Part shown: positions 31,267 to 39,231 of the stretch, piece after piece
How the letters are laid out: the number at the start of each line of letters is the position of its first letter
How positions within the stretch are numbered: the stretch's first letter is position 1
Assembly: GCA_023436065.1 (NCBI GenBank)
Contig: JAEZKU010000007.1
Span: forward strand, 1-46,568
Reading direction: 5' to 3'
DNA from: Bacillota bacterium
GTDB lineage: Bacteria; Bacillota; Clostridia; Lachnospirales; Lachnospiraceae
Length of the DNA: 46,568 bases
The notes under the pieces: generated by a model
The model's database searches: none
Told to the model about the DNA's origin: nothing
What the model saw: only the letters and a program-made list of their open reading frames with translations
Program-made: the position numbers and the translations under genes

Positions 31267-31333
31267 TAAATATAACTGTTCTGAGGTTATGTTCTGTTTT
31301 ATATATCTATAGAGAAAACGGGAGGTGTTTCAT

Positions 31334-31957
31334 ATGGATAAAAAGTATGTGATTACGATCGCCAGAGGATATGGCAGCGGTGGCCGTACGATCGGTAAGA
31401 TGCTGTCAGAGGAATTGGGAATACCCTATTATGACAGAGACCTGCTCAGATTTGCCTCGGACGACAGCGGTATTAACGAGGAGTTGTTCGCAAAGGCGGA
31501 TGAGAAGCTAAAGAAGAGCTTACTGTTTAAAATTGCACGTAACATATATAAAGGAGAGCTGATTCCACCGGATAGTGACGATTTTGTCTCAAATGACAAC
31601 CTGTTCAATTATCAGGCGAAGATCATCAAGGAACTGGCGGAAACAGAAAGCTGTATCATTATAGGACGCTGTGCGGATTTCATCCTAAAGGATTATCCCA
31701 ATGTGGTCAGGCTGTTTGTGCATGCTCCCCTGGAGGATTGCATCAATACCTTGAAGGAAATGACAGGTAAGCCAGAGAAGGAACTGGAGAAACAGATCCT
31801 TGCCATAGATAAACACAGAGCAGAGTATTATAATTATTATACCGGCAGAGAATGGGAGAACGCAAAGCATTATGACCTGTGTCTCAACAGCAGTAAACTG
31901 GGCTTTGACAAATGTGTTGAAATCGTAAAATCCTATCTGGACATCCGTTTTCGATAA
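31334..31957 (+). CDS. Cytidylate kinase-like family protein
   Basis: The product is 207 residues. The P-loop ARGYGSGGRTIGKMLSEELGIPYYDRDLL (about 9-37) is that of the cytidylate kinase-like (Cmk2) family common in Clostridia. CIIIGRCADFIL (about 102-113) and a lid-like HRAEYYNYYTGREWENAKHYDLCLNSS (about 157-183) follow. It is distinct from canonical Cmk; the phosphoryl acceptor of this family is not settled. The ATG at 31334 has GGGAGGTGTTTC upstream. It lies 67 bases after livF without a terminator, so readthrough from the transporter operon is possible. Confidence 0.88.
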   Translation: MDKKYVITIARGYGSGGRTIGKMLSEELGIPYYDRDLLRFASDDSGINEELFAKADEKLKKSLLFKIARNIYKGELIPPDSDDFVSNDNLFNYQAKIIKELAETESCIIIGRCADFILKDYPNVVRLFVHAPLEDCINTLKEMTGKPEKELEKQILAIDKHRAEYYNYYTGREWENAKHYDLCLNSSKLGFDKCVEIVKSYLDIRFR

Positions 31958-31997
31958 TCCTATTTAGGTAATAACTGAATAAAGATATTGTCAGGAG

Positions 31998-32027
31998 AAG
32001 CGGCCTAGTGAAACTATGGCCGCTTTT
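31998..32027 (+). terminator. Terminator after the cytidylate kinase-like gene
   Basis: AAGCGGCC (31998-32005) pairs with GGCCGCTT (32018-32025), with TAG/CTA partly extending inward. TTTT follows. Confidence 0.75.
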
Positions 32028-32088
32028 AATGTGACAGTTCAGTACTTGTTGTGATTTTATAATACTTAAAATAATTATTACTTGATTG

Positions 32089-32117
32089 TTGCGTGGCACG
32101 CAATTGTGTGCTATACT
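32089..32117 (+). promoter_or_regulatory. Aminotransferase promoter with palindromic operator over the -35
   Basis: -35 TTGCGT (32089-32094), a 17-base spacer, and -10 TATACT (32112-32117) preceded by TGC. The perfect palindrome TTGCGTG-G-CACGCAA (32089-32103) covers the -35. The transcript would have a leader of about 100 bases with no clear structure. Confidence 0.6.
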
Positions 32118-32228
32118 TTAGACCAAATTTACCAGTGGTCAGGAGCTTGTAACACCCTATAGGATGTAGTAACTTGTACAACTAAATTTTATGGGTGGTG
32201 CGTGGTAGTGGCCGGAAAGAGGAGCAGG

Positions 32229-33416
32229 ATGATATCAGAAAAAATGAATGGTTTGGTTAAGAACAGTTCTGTAATCAGGGCGATGTTTGAAGAGGGAAAA
32301 AAGCTGGCTTCCATCTACGGTGCCGAGAACGTATTTGACTTCAGCTTGGGCAACCCCAGCGTCGAGCCCCCCGAGGAGATTAAGGAAGCTCTGCTATCCG
32401 TAATTCATGAAGAGTCTCCCAATCTTGTCCACGGTTACATGAATAATTCCGGTTATGAGGACGTTCGTGAGACTGTCGCATTGTCCATTAATCGTAGATT
32501 CGGTACAGAATTTCATTCAGAGAATATCATTATGACCGTGGGAGCAGCCGGTGGGTTGAATGTCATTCTAAAGACTATTCTTAATCCCGGAGAGGAAGTC
32601 ATCGTCTTTGCACCTTTTTTTGGCGAGTATCGGAATTATGTCAGCAATTATGACGGTGTACTTGTGGCGGTTGCTCCGAATACGGTGGATTTCCAGCCGA
32701 ATCTTAAGGAGTTCGAGCAGAAGCTGACAGCGAAGACCAAGGCTGTGATCGTGAACACACCGAATAATCCGACCGGTGTCGTATATTCCGAACAGACAAT
32801 TAAAGAGCTGGCAGATATCTTAAATAAGAAGCAGAAGGAATTCGGTACTTCTATTTATCTGATTTCCGACGAACCCTACCGTGAGCTGGCCTATGATGGG
32901 GTGGAGGTCGTATACCTGACCAAATATTATCATAATACAATTGTAGGCTATTCCTTCAGCAAGTCTCTTTCTCTTCCCGGTGAGCGGATCGGATATCTGG
33001 TTATCCCGAACGAGGTGGATTGTTTTACAGATATGGTGGAAGGGGCAAATGTTGCCAATCGTATTCTTGGTTATGTGAATGCACCTTCCCTGATCCAGCG
33101 GGCAGTCGCGAAATGCCTTGATTCCAAGGTGGACTTGGAGCTTTATAATCGCAACCGTGAGCTGCTTTACAATAATCTGGTATCCTATGGCTATGAGTGT
33201 GTTAAGCCTCAGGGAGCTTTTTATCTCTTTGTTAAGGCTATGGAACCGGATGATAAAGCCTTTTCGGCAGCAGCGAAAAAACATAACCTGCTGATTGTTC
33301 CGGGATCCTCCTTTGGCTGCCCCGGCTACTGCAGAATTGCTTACTGTGTGGATTATGCCATGATAGAACGTTCTCTTGAGAAATTCAAAAAACTTGCTCA
33401 GGAATATGGCAGGTAG
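32229..33416 (+). CDS. Pyridoxal-phosphate aminotransferase (class I/II, aspartate-aminotransferase fold)
   Basis: This 395-residue fold-type I aminotransferase shows VFDFSLGNPSVEPP near the start, the substrate-side NTPNNPTGVVY (about 176-186) and ISDEPYRELAYDG (about 214-226). The PLP lysine is in YSFSKSLSLPGERIGY (about 244). The C-terminal RIAYCVDYAMIERSLEKF is also typical. Start MISEKMNGLVKNSSVIRAMFEEG at 32229 is chosen for the AAGAGGAGC site; an in-frame GTG at 32202 has weaker support. The substrate is not determined. A second aminotransferase gene follows after 83 bases, suggesting a shared transcript. Confidence 0.92.
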   Translation: MISEKMNGLVKNSSVIRAMFEEGKKLASIYGAENVFDFSLGNPSVEPPEEIKEALLSVIHEESPNLVHGYMNNSGYEDVRETVALSINRRFGTEFHSENIIMTVGAAGGLNVILKTILNPGEEVIVFAPFFGEYRNYVSNYDGVLVAVAPNTVDFQPNLKEFEQKLTAKTKAVIVNTPNNPTGVVYSEQTIKELADILNKKQKEFGTSIYLISDEPYRELAYDGVEVVYLTKYYHNTIVGYSFSKSLSLPGERIGYLVIPNEVDCFTDMVEGANVANRILGYVNAPSLIQRAVAKCLDSKVDLELYNRNRELLYNNLVSYGYECVKPQGAFYLFVKAMEPDDKAFSAAAKKHNLLIVPGSSFGCPGYCRIAYCVDYAMIERSLEKFKKLAQEYGR

Positions 33417-33453
33417 TTAATTAAGAAAATAACATTAAGATATATAATACTTC

Positions 33454-33502
33454 AGAAAGGAAAATGCATCATAACCAATGATTGATGCAAGAATAAAATA
33501 TG
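33454..33502 (+). promoter_or_regulatory. Ribosome site, five-codon frame and hairpin before the HisC-like gene
   Basis: CAGAAAGGA (33453-33461) is followed by ATG 33464, which opens a five-codon frame Met-His-His-Asn-Gln ending at 33481. TGCATCA (33465-33471) pairs with TGATGCA (33483-33489). The true gene start at 33500 has no ribosome site of its own within 30 bases. The site may act through the hairpin or by reinitiation. Confidence 0.4.
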
Positions 33503-34567
33503 AGACCATGGGAGAAGAATATTCGAACCGTCATACCTTATGTTCCCGGTGAACAGCCGAACGTAAAAGGGATGGTGAAGTTGAATACCAATGAGAATCC
33601 ATACCCCCCGGCACCGGGAGTGGAGCAGGTCCTTCACGGTCTGGATACCGATGTTCTGAGACTGTATCCCGATCCGACAATCCGACTGCTTGTTGAGGAG
33701 CTGGCTCATTTTTATCATCTGATGAAGGATCAGGTATTCGTCGGAGTGGGATCGGATGATGTACTTGCCACAGCCTTTCTGACCTTTTTTAACTCTGAGA
33801 AGCCGGTGCTGTTTCCGGATATTACGTATTCCTTTTATCCGGTATGGTGCGATTTATATCGCATCCCTTATGAACGTCCTGCGCTTGATGAGGAGTTTCG
33901 TATCGTGAAGGAGGATTACTTCAAACCTAACGGCGGTATCATCCTTGCCAATCCGAATGCACCGACCTCAATCTGCGAGGATATCTCTGTGATCGAGGAA
34001 ATCATTCAGAATAATCAGGAGTCGATCGTAATAGTTGATGAAGCCTATATCGATTTTGGAGGAACCTCCGCTGTCGGCCTGATCGAGAAATATGATAATC
34101 TGATCGTGGTACAGACCTTTTCCAAATCCAGATCCATGGCAGGTATGCGAATTGGGTATGCTATGGGTAATGCGGTGCTCATCAAAGCTCTGAATGATGT
34201 CAAATATTCCATCAATTCCTATACCATGAATCAGACCGCCATTCTTGCCGGTGTGGAAGCAGTAAAGGATGTACAATGCTTTCGGGATGGAATTGATAAG
34301 CTTCTGGCTACCAGAAGCCGGGCAGAGCTGCGCCTGAAGGAATTGGGTTTTTCTTTCCCGGAATCCGGAGCGAACTTCCTCTTCGTAGCGCATGAGTTTA
34401 TTCCGGCCAAGACGATATTCGAAGCGTTAAGAAGTTATAATATCTATGTGAGGTACTTCAATGCTCCGCGAATTGATAATTATTTAAGAATATCAATCGG
34501 TACAGACGAAGAGATGAATCGTTTGTTCGTGGCTTTAAAAGAAATAATAGAGAATTATCATAAATAA
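33500..34567 (+). CDS. Histidinol-phosphate aminotransferase family protein
   Basis: This 355-residue fold-type I PLP enzyme is of the HisC/CobD-like group. The start MRPWEKNIRTVIPYVPGEQP and KLNTNENPYPPAPGV (about 28-42) are typical for HisC. Then come GVGSDDVLATAF (about 82), ANPNAPTSI (about 151), IVDEAYIDFGG (about 176) and the PLP lysine in VQTFSKSRSMAGMRIGYAMG (about 209), ending in YLRISIGTDEEMNRL. In the family it converts imidazole-acetol phosphate to histidinol phosphate; some members act on aromatic amino acids or threonine phosphate. No other his genes are nearby, so the symbol is left open. Confidence 0.9.
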   Translation: MRPWEKNIRTVIPYVPGEQPNVKGMVKLNTNENPYPPAPGVEQVLHGLDTDVLRLYPDPTIRLLVEELAHFYHLMKDQVFVGVGSDDVLATAFLTFFNSEKPVLFPDITYSFYPVWCDLYRIPYERPALDEEFRIVKEDYFKPNGGIILANPNAPTSICEDISVIEEIIQNNQESIVIVDEAYIDFGGTSAVGLIEKYDNLIVVQTFSKSRSMAGMRIGYAMGNAVLIKALNDVKYSINSYTMNQTAILAGVEAVKDVQCFRDGIDKLLATRSRAELRLKELGFSFPESGANFLFVAHEFIPAKTIFEALRSYNIYVRYFNAPRIDNYLRISIGTDEEMNRLFVALKEIIENYHK

Positions 34568-34643
34568 GCATATTATATGGGATATAACCATTCTATGAAA
34601 GTAGCTTGATAATTCAGTTTGGAAGGTGTGAAGGAGAGATCTT

Positions 34644-35036
34644 ATGCGAGTACTGATTGCAGAGGATGATTTTGCCAGCAGAAAGTCTATGATGAGATTT
34701 CTGTCAAAATATGGCGAGTGTGATGTCACGGTGGATGGCGCTGAGGCAGTAGAGGCATTTAGTATGGCTCTTGAATCAAATGAAGGTTATGATCTTGTCT
34801 GTCTGGATATTATGATGCCCGAAATGGATGGTTATCAAGCATTGAAGAGGATCAGGGATATAGAGAGGGAGAGGCTCGTTCCGGAAGATCAAGCGGTTAA
34901 AATCATTATGACGACAGCCTTAAATGATGGAAAGAATGTAACAAAGGCTTTTGATCTCGGATGCACCGCCTATGCAGGAAAACCGATTGATCAGGATAAA
35001 TTTAAGAATGTATTAAGGAAGCTGGAACTGATTTAA
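34644..35036 (+). CDS. Stand-alone response-regulator receiver domain (CheY-like)
   Basis: The product is 130 residues, a single REC domain with no output module. The acidic pocket is E7-D8-D9 (IAEDDF), the phosphorylation site is D55 (LVCLDIMMPEMDG), the switch Thr is in IIMTTAL, and the conserved Lys in YAGKPID (about 112-118). An unusual insert EDIERERLVPEDQ-type stretch (about 74-84) lengthens the alpha3-beta4 region. No histidine kinase gene is adjacent. The queH gene overlaps its stop codon by one base (TAATG), so the two are translationally coupled, which is an odd pairing. The ribosome site GAAGGAGAGATCTT lies upstream. Confidence 0.9.
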   Translation: MRVLIAEDDFASRKSMMRFLSKYGECDVTVDGAEAVEAFSMALESNEGYDLVCLDIMMPEMDGYQALKRIRDIERERLVPEDQAVKIIMTTALNDGKNVTKAFDLGCTAYAGKPIDQDKFKNVLRKLELI

Positions 35037-35659
35037 TGAATAATAGAAATTACCAAAAAGAATTGGATATGTTGATAGAAAAGCTTACTGCTAAGCAACG
35101 TCGGCCGAAGCTGCTGCTCCATAGCTGCTGTGCTCCTTGTAGCAGCTATGTCCTGGAGTATCTGTCAGAATATTTTGATATTACCATATTTTATTATAAT
35201 CCGAATATCTATCCGCCTGAGGAGTATGATAGAAGAGTGGAGGAACAGAAGCAGCTGATCAAAGCAATGCCACTTAAGTCCGACGTACAATTCCTTCAGG
35301 GAGAATATCAACCTGAGGTATTTCATACAGCTGTGAAGGGATTGGAAAAGGAGAAGGAAGGTGGAGAGCGATGCTTTGTATGCTATCGGATTCGTCTGTC
35401 AGAGGCGGCACGTATGGCTAAGGAAGGCGGTTTTGATTTCTTTACGACCACCCTGTCCATCAGTCCACACAAGAATGCTGCTAAGCTAAATGAGATTGGG
35501 GAGCAAGTGGCAAAAGAATACGGGGTTACTCATCTTTCTTCGGATTTTAAGAAGAAGAACGGCTTCAAACGCTCTATTGAGTTATCGGAGAAATACGCAC
35601 TATATCGTCAGGACTACTGCGGCTGTGTGTTTTCTAAAAGAGATCGTGAAACATTGTAG
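35036..35659 (+). CDS. queH: Epoxyqueuosine reductase QueH
   Basis: It performs the last step of queuosine tRNA-modification synthesis, reducing epoxyqueuosine to queuosine; it is the non-QueG type. The 207-residue product has the Cys set LHSCCAPCSSYVLEYL (C31, C32, C35) and GERCFVCYRIRL (C113, C116), which bind a cluster/iron in the family, with FTTTLSISPHKN and GFKRSIELS following. A C-terminal YCGCVFSKRD adds two Cys. The start overlaps the receiver gene stop (TAATG). No other queuosine genes are in the window. Confidence 0.94.
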   Translation: MNNRNYQKELDMLIEKLTAKQRRPKLLLHSCCAPCSSYVLEYLSEYFDITIFYYNPNIYPPEEYDRRVEEQKQLIKAMPLKSDVQFLQGEYQPEVFHTAVKGLEKEKEGGERCFVCYRIRLSEAARMAKEGGFDFFTTTLSISPHKNAAKLNEIGEQVAKEYGVTHLSSDFKKKNGFKRSIELSEKYALYRQDYCGCVFSKRDRETL

Positions 35660-35771
35660 AAGATACTGTGCTATTCGTAAGACTTAGCCGTAATATTGAT
35701 AGAGGAATCAGCGTGGAATACAGGGGAGATTAGTATTAGGTTTTTAACCTGATGAATAAGGAGGAGATAAT

Positions 35772-35984
35772 ATGAGGTGTCCGTCTTGTAAAAGTGAGAA
35801 CTGTCATATCATAGAAGAGACAGAGACAAAAATGAAAGGCTACGGTATATTCAAAGGCTGCTGCGGTTATCTGATCTTAGGTCCGATCGGCTGGCTCTGC
35901 GGCTTGTGTGGTATGGGAGAAGGACATACATCAAGAAAAGCTTATTGGGTCTGCAACCATTGCGGTAGAAAGTTTCGGGTATAA
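35772..35984 (+). CDS. Small Cys-rich zinc-ribbon protein of unknown function
   Basis: The product is 70 residues with a strong ribosome site AAGGAGGAGATAAT. It has a CPSC at 3-6 with C11 following, a Gly/Cys-rich hydrophobic middle (KGCCGYLILGPIGWLCGLCGMGEG, about 27-51) and a final CNHC (about 61-64). The two CxxC pairs would form a zinc ribbon around a hydrophobic loop that may lie at a membrane. I know of similar short proteins in Clostridia but no function. It lies 3 bases before the next gene. Confidence 0.8.
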   Translation: MRCPSCKSENCHIIEETETKMKGYGIFKGCCGYLILGPIGWLCGLCGMGEGHTSRKAYWVCNHCGRKFRV

Positions 35985-35987
35985 GAG

Positions 35988-36380
35988 ATGAATGCGGGCA
36001 ATAAAGCCGAATCCGGGAACAAACGATGGATGAAGCTTATGGAACTGGGAGAAAGGGCAGGTTGTCATCAAAAGCCCGAACGCAGCTTCTTCTTTCATGG
36101 ATATCAGTTTCCGGTCTGTGCTCGCTGTACCGGTGCGATCCTTGGTTATATACTGGCTATACCGTCATATCTTCTGATCGGATTCCGCCTGCCGCTGTCA
36201 ATCGCAGGAATACTGATCCTACTGGCAGACTGGCTGCTTCAGGCTGTAAAGATCAAAGAATCCACCAATAGGCGCAGATTGATTACCGGGATTCTGGGCG
36301 GTTATGGGATGATGTCCTTTCAGCTAATGATCCTTCATTATTTGTGGAACAAATTATTTCTTATTATAAGAGCCGGGTAA
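35988..36380 (+). CDS. DUF2085 family membrane protein
   Basis: The product is 130 residues. The core CHQKPERSFFFHGYQFPVCARCTGAILGYILAI (about 26-58) is the DUF2085 signature, with three Cys and a His that could bind metal. Three membrane segments follow (about 50-66, 68-90, 105-125). Function is unknown. It starts 3 bases after the stop of the preceding small Cys-rich gene; its ribosome site is weak, so coupling is likely. The two Cys-rich neighbours may work together, which is inference. Confidence 0.85.
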   Translation: MNAGNKAESGNKRWMKLMELGERAGCHQKPERSFFFHGYQFPVCARCTGAILGYILAIPSYLLIGFRLPLSIAGILILLADWLLQAVKIKESTNRRRLITGILGGYGMMSFQLMILHYLWNKLFLIIRAG

Positions 36381-36429
36381 AATCATATTTTGTATAAGTC
36401 ATGCATTTATTATAAAGGAAAGAACAGGA

Positions 36430-36467
36430 AAGCCAAAGGAGAATGGATAGTTCCCAAGGCTTTTTTT
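36430..36467 (+). terminator. Terminator after the DUF2085 gene
   Basis: AAGCC (36430-36434) pairs with GGCTT (36458-36462) with a partly paired interior, followed by seven T (36461-36467). The stem is short but the T-run is strong. Confidence 0.6.
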
Positions 36468-36549
36468 ATGTGGAAATATGCCGGTTATCCCGGAGGCAAA
36501 TTGCATAAACAAAGCTGGTATAGATTACAATATTTAGGTCTTTTTAAGA

Positions 36550-36604
36550 TTGACAAATACTAATCAAGAGAATATAATGTAGTAGCAAATGAGAATTAAT
36601 ATCA
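36550..36604 (+). promoter_or_regulatory. Second feo promoter with Fur-family-like box
   Basis: A consensus promoter: -35 TTGACA (36550-36555), a 17-base spacer, and -10 TATAAT (36573-36578). Just downstream, over the expected start, is TGAGAATTAATATCA (36590-36604). It matches the 7-1-7 Fur/PerR/Zur pattern TGATAATnATTATCA at 12 of 14 defined positions. No TTAG-n6-CTAA box is visible here. Regulation by a Fur-family protein is inferred. Confidence 0.7.
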
Positions 36605-36657
36605 TTTAGGGAACATGACACTTCCTTAGACAGCTCAGGAAGAATGAGGGGATATTC

Positions 36658-36885
36658 ATGATGACTTTACACAATGCAAGGATTGGAAATTCGTATACTG
36701 TCAAAGCTCTGGATCTTGACGATGCGACGAAACGGAGACTGGAGGCTTTAGGGCTTACGGTTGGGACACGTATCAATGTTCTGAACCGTAACTATGGGGG
36801 AGCCGTTATTCTCATGGTGAGAGGCAGCAGACTGGCTGTCGGAGCGAAAATAGCTGAGACAATACTTTTGAAGGAGGCATCGTGA
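36658..36885 (+). CDS. feoA: FeoA-type SH3-like protein (second system)
   Basis: This 75-residue FeoA-family protein has the order AxxGxxYxVKALDLDDATKRRLEALGLTVGTRINVLNRN, then a Gly-rich turn YGGAVILMVRGSRLAVGAKIAETI. It differs from both FeoA copies of the first operon. Two adjacent ATGs (36658, 36661) follow GAGGGGATATTC. The stop codon overlaps the feoB start (TGATG), so the two are translationally coupled. It is the only FeoA of this operon. Confidence 0.92.
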   Translation: MMTLHNARIGNSYTVKALDLDDATKRRLEALGLTVGTRINVLNRNYGGAVILMVRGSRLAVGAKIAETILLKEAS

Positions 36886-39026
36886 TGAAGCGTGAATTAC
36901 AGGTGGGGTTTGTCGGAAATCCGAACTGTGGAAAGACTACCTTGTTTAATGCCTATACCGGTGCGAACCTAAAGGTTGCCAACTGGCCCGGTGTAACAGT
37001 GGAGAAAAAAGAAGGAGCCTTCAAATATCATGATCATCGGTTCAAGCTGGTGGACCTGCCGGGTATCTACAGTCTTACCTCTTATACGATGGAGGAACGG
37101 CTTACCAGGGAATACATCATGGATTCCGAGGTTGATGTGATTGTCAATGTGGTGGATGCTTCCAGCCTGGAGCGAAATCTGTATCTGACACTGCAGCTGA
37201 TAGAGCTCGGAAAGCCGGTTGTTTTAGCATTGAATATGATGGATATCGTGGAAGAACGTGGTATGGAGATTGACCTGCACAGACTTCCTGAGATGCTGGG
37301 TATTCCGGTCATTCCTGTATCAGCGAGAAGGAAGACGGGACTGGATATTCTTATGCATACTGTTTCCCATCATAGGAATAAGAAGCTGGATTATAATCTT
37401 GAGCACCACCATGGCAAGGGGCTGCATAGGATCCATATTCATGAAGCCGGGGAAGAGAATACTACGTATAAATCAAAGCATGTACATAAATTGAAGGAAG
37501 AGCATAGACACGGATACAAGCATAAGCACAAGCATGAGCATCACAGCGAATATCCTGTTGTGTACAGCGATCAGATTGAAGATAAGATAGATGAAGTCAG
37601 CGAGCTTTTAGTAAATAAATATGGAGAGATCGATAACCTACGCTGGCATGCAATCAAGCTGCTGGAGCTGGATCGGGCGATCGTAGACAAATATCCGCTA
37701 GACCTTTCTGCGGCTGTACCCCATAGCTACGAAGAAGAAATCATCAATCAAAAATATGATTTTATTGAAGAAATTATTGAAGAGGTTGTGGTAAATAAGC
37801 ATAAAAAAGCTGCATCCACGGATAAGATTGACCGTTTTCTGACCCATAAGATTTTTGGGCTTCCAATTTTTCTTGGGATTATGGCGCTGGTATTCTTCTT
37901 CACCTTTCAGATTGGTGACCTGATCAAGGGAGTGTTTGAAGTGGTGCTGGAGGCTTTCTCCTCAGGGGTACTGACTCTTCTGGAAAGTATTCATGCGGGG
38001 CTATTCGTGACCTCCCTGGTCGTGGACGGAATTATTGCCGGAGTTGGTGGAATTCTGACCTTTTTGCCCAATATCTTTATTCTGTTCCTTGCGCTGGCTT
38101 TTCTGGAGGACAGTGGATATATGTCGAGAGTTGCCTATGTCATGGATGGCATCATGGGTAAGCTCGGACTTTCAGGAAGAGCATTTATCCCTATGCTTTT
38201 GGGCTTTGGCTGTACGGTTCCGGCGATTATGGCTTCGCGGTCACTGGAGAATATGAAGGACCGCAGGAAGACAATTCTGATCACGCCCTTTATGTCCTGC
38301 AGCGCCAGACTGCCGATTTATGTATTGTTCTCCCAGATGTTTTTTGGAAGGATGGCTATGCTCGTAGCTTATTCCATGTACCTGATCGGTATTATCGTGG
38401 CAATTCTGGTGGCATGGGTGATGAGTGGTAAGACGGATAAAAATGTCGGTAATACATTACTGATTGAGCTTCCGGAGTATAAGTCCCCCAATGCCCGTAC
38501 CATCATAATCTATGTGTGGGAAAAGGTGAAGGAATATCTGACGAAGGCCGGAACAACAATATTTGCAGCATCTGTTGTCATCTGGTTTATCCTGAATTTC
38601 GGGCCGGGTGGCATGGTGGACAATATGTCAGACAGCTTTGGTGCGATGCTTGGAAAGGTTGTCGCTCCGGTACTTGAGCCTGCAGGGCTTGGTATGTGGC
38701 AGGTTGTAGTAGCCCTGATTTCCGGTGTTGCAGCGAAAGAGGTTGTGGTATCAAGCTTCAGTGTGCTTTTCCAGATCAATAATATCACCTCGCCACAAGG
38801 CATGGCAGGTTTGTCAGAAATTCTGGCGGGTTACGGCTTTGGTGCCCTGAATGCATATTCCCTGATGGTATTTTGTCTTTTATATATTCCTTGTGCGGCT
38901 ACGATCGGAGTTATTCAGCGGGAGATGCGATCCGCCAAATGGACGGTGTTTACGATATTCTTCCAACTGGCTGTCGCAATGCTGGTATCTACCCTGATTT
39001 ACCAGATCGGAAGCCTGTTAATCTAA
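36885..39026 (+). CDS. feoB: Ferrous iron transporter FeoB with His-rich insert (second system)
   Basis: This 713-residue Fe2+ importer has G1 GNPNCGKTT (11-19), G2 in GVTVEKKEG (about 38), G3 DLPG (57-60) and G4 NMMD (117-120). Membrane part from about 320, with Gate motifs GFGCTVPAIMASR and AKEVVVSSFS. Unlike the first FeoB it carries a long His-rich linker (about 162-220) with 17 His, including the run YKHKHKHEHHSEY, between the G domain and the GDI/membrane part. This could bind Fe2+ or another divalent metal as a sensor or store. The ATG at 36885 is set by AAGGAGG 7 bases upstream. It is probably expressed under iron limitation through the Fur-like box. Confidence 0.97.
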   Translation: MKRELQVGFVGNPNCGKTTLFNAYTGANLKVANWPGVTVEKKEGAFKYHDHRFKLVDLPGIYSLTSYTMEERLTREYIMDSEVDVIVNVVDASSLERNLYLTLQLIELGKPVVLALNMMDIVEERGMEIDLHRLPEMLGIPVIPVSARRKTGLDILMHTVSHHRNKKLDYNLEHHHGKGLHRIHIHEAGEENTTYKSKHVHKLKEEHRHGYKHKHKHEHHSEYPVVYSDQIEDKIDEVSELLVNKYGEIDNLRWHAIKLLELDRAIVDKYPLDLSAAVPHSYEEEIINQKYDFIEEIIEEVVVNKHKKAASTDKIDRFLTHKIFGLPIFLGIMALVFFFTFQIGDLIKGVFEVVLEAFSSGVLTLLESIHAGLFVTSLVVDGIIAGVGGILTFLPNIFILFLALAFLEDSGYMSRVAYVMDGIMGKLGLSGRAFIPMLLGFGCTVPAIMASRSLENMKDRRKTILITPFMSCSARLPIYVLFSQMFFGRMAMLVAYSMYLIGIIVAILVAWVMSGKTDKNVGNTLLIELPEYKSPNARTIIIYVWEKVKEYLTKAGTTIFAASVVIWFILNFGPGGMVDNMSDSFGAMLGKVVAPVLEPAGLGMWQVVVALISGVAAKEVVVSSFSVLFQINNITSPQGMAGLSEILAGYGFGALNAYSLMVFCLLYIPCAATIGVIQREMRSAKWTVFTIFFQLAVAMLVSTLIYQIGSLLI

Positions 39027-39044
39027 GCTGTTGAAGAAATATTG

Positions 39045-39060
39045 TCGTGTGCATTGCGCA
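39045..39060 (+). promoter_or_regulatory. Intercistronic hairpin between the second feoB and the Cys-rich gene
   Basis: TGTGC pairs with GCACA within GTGTGCATTGCGCACAG, directly before the ribosome site AAAAGGAGG. It is a small counterpart of the structure at the same junction in the first feo operon. Confidence 0.4.
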
Positions 39061-39076
39061 CAGAAAAGGAGGATTT

Positions 39077-39214
39077 ATGGCTGGCATTGTTTTGTTAATT
39101 GTGATTTTAGCCTATACCGGTTATGTGATTTATAAAAAATCAAAGGATGTAAAAGCAGGAAAATCCTGTTGTGACAGCTGCTCCTCCTGCCCGATGAAGG
39201 ATAAGTGCAAATAG
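39077..39214 (+). CDS. FeoB-associated Cys-rich membrane protein (45 aa)
   Basis: The product is 45 residues, with AAAAGGAGG 5 bases before the ATG. One membrane helix (IVLLIVILAYTGYVIYK) is followed by KSKDVKAGKS and a Cys-rich tail CCDSCSSCPMKDKCK with five Cys at about 31, 32, 35, 38 and 44. This is the classic form of the FeoB-associated Cys-rich protein (C-x2-C-x2-C-x5-C). It has more Cys and no His in the tail, unlike the member at 4987, whose tail mixes Cys and His. The two proteins thus fit their own FeoB. It is the last gene of the operon. Confidence 0.88.
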   Translation: MAGIVLLIVILAYTGYVIYKKSKDVKAGKSCCDSCSSCPMKDKCK

Positions 39215-39231
39215 GAAGATATCATGTTATG

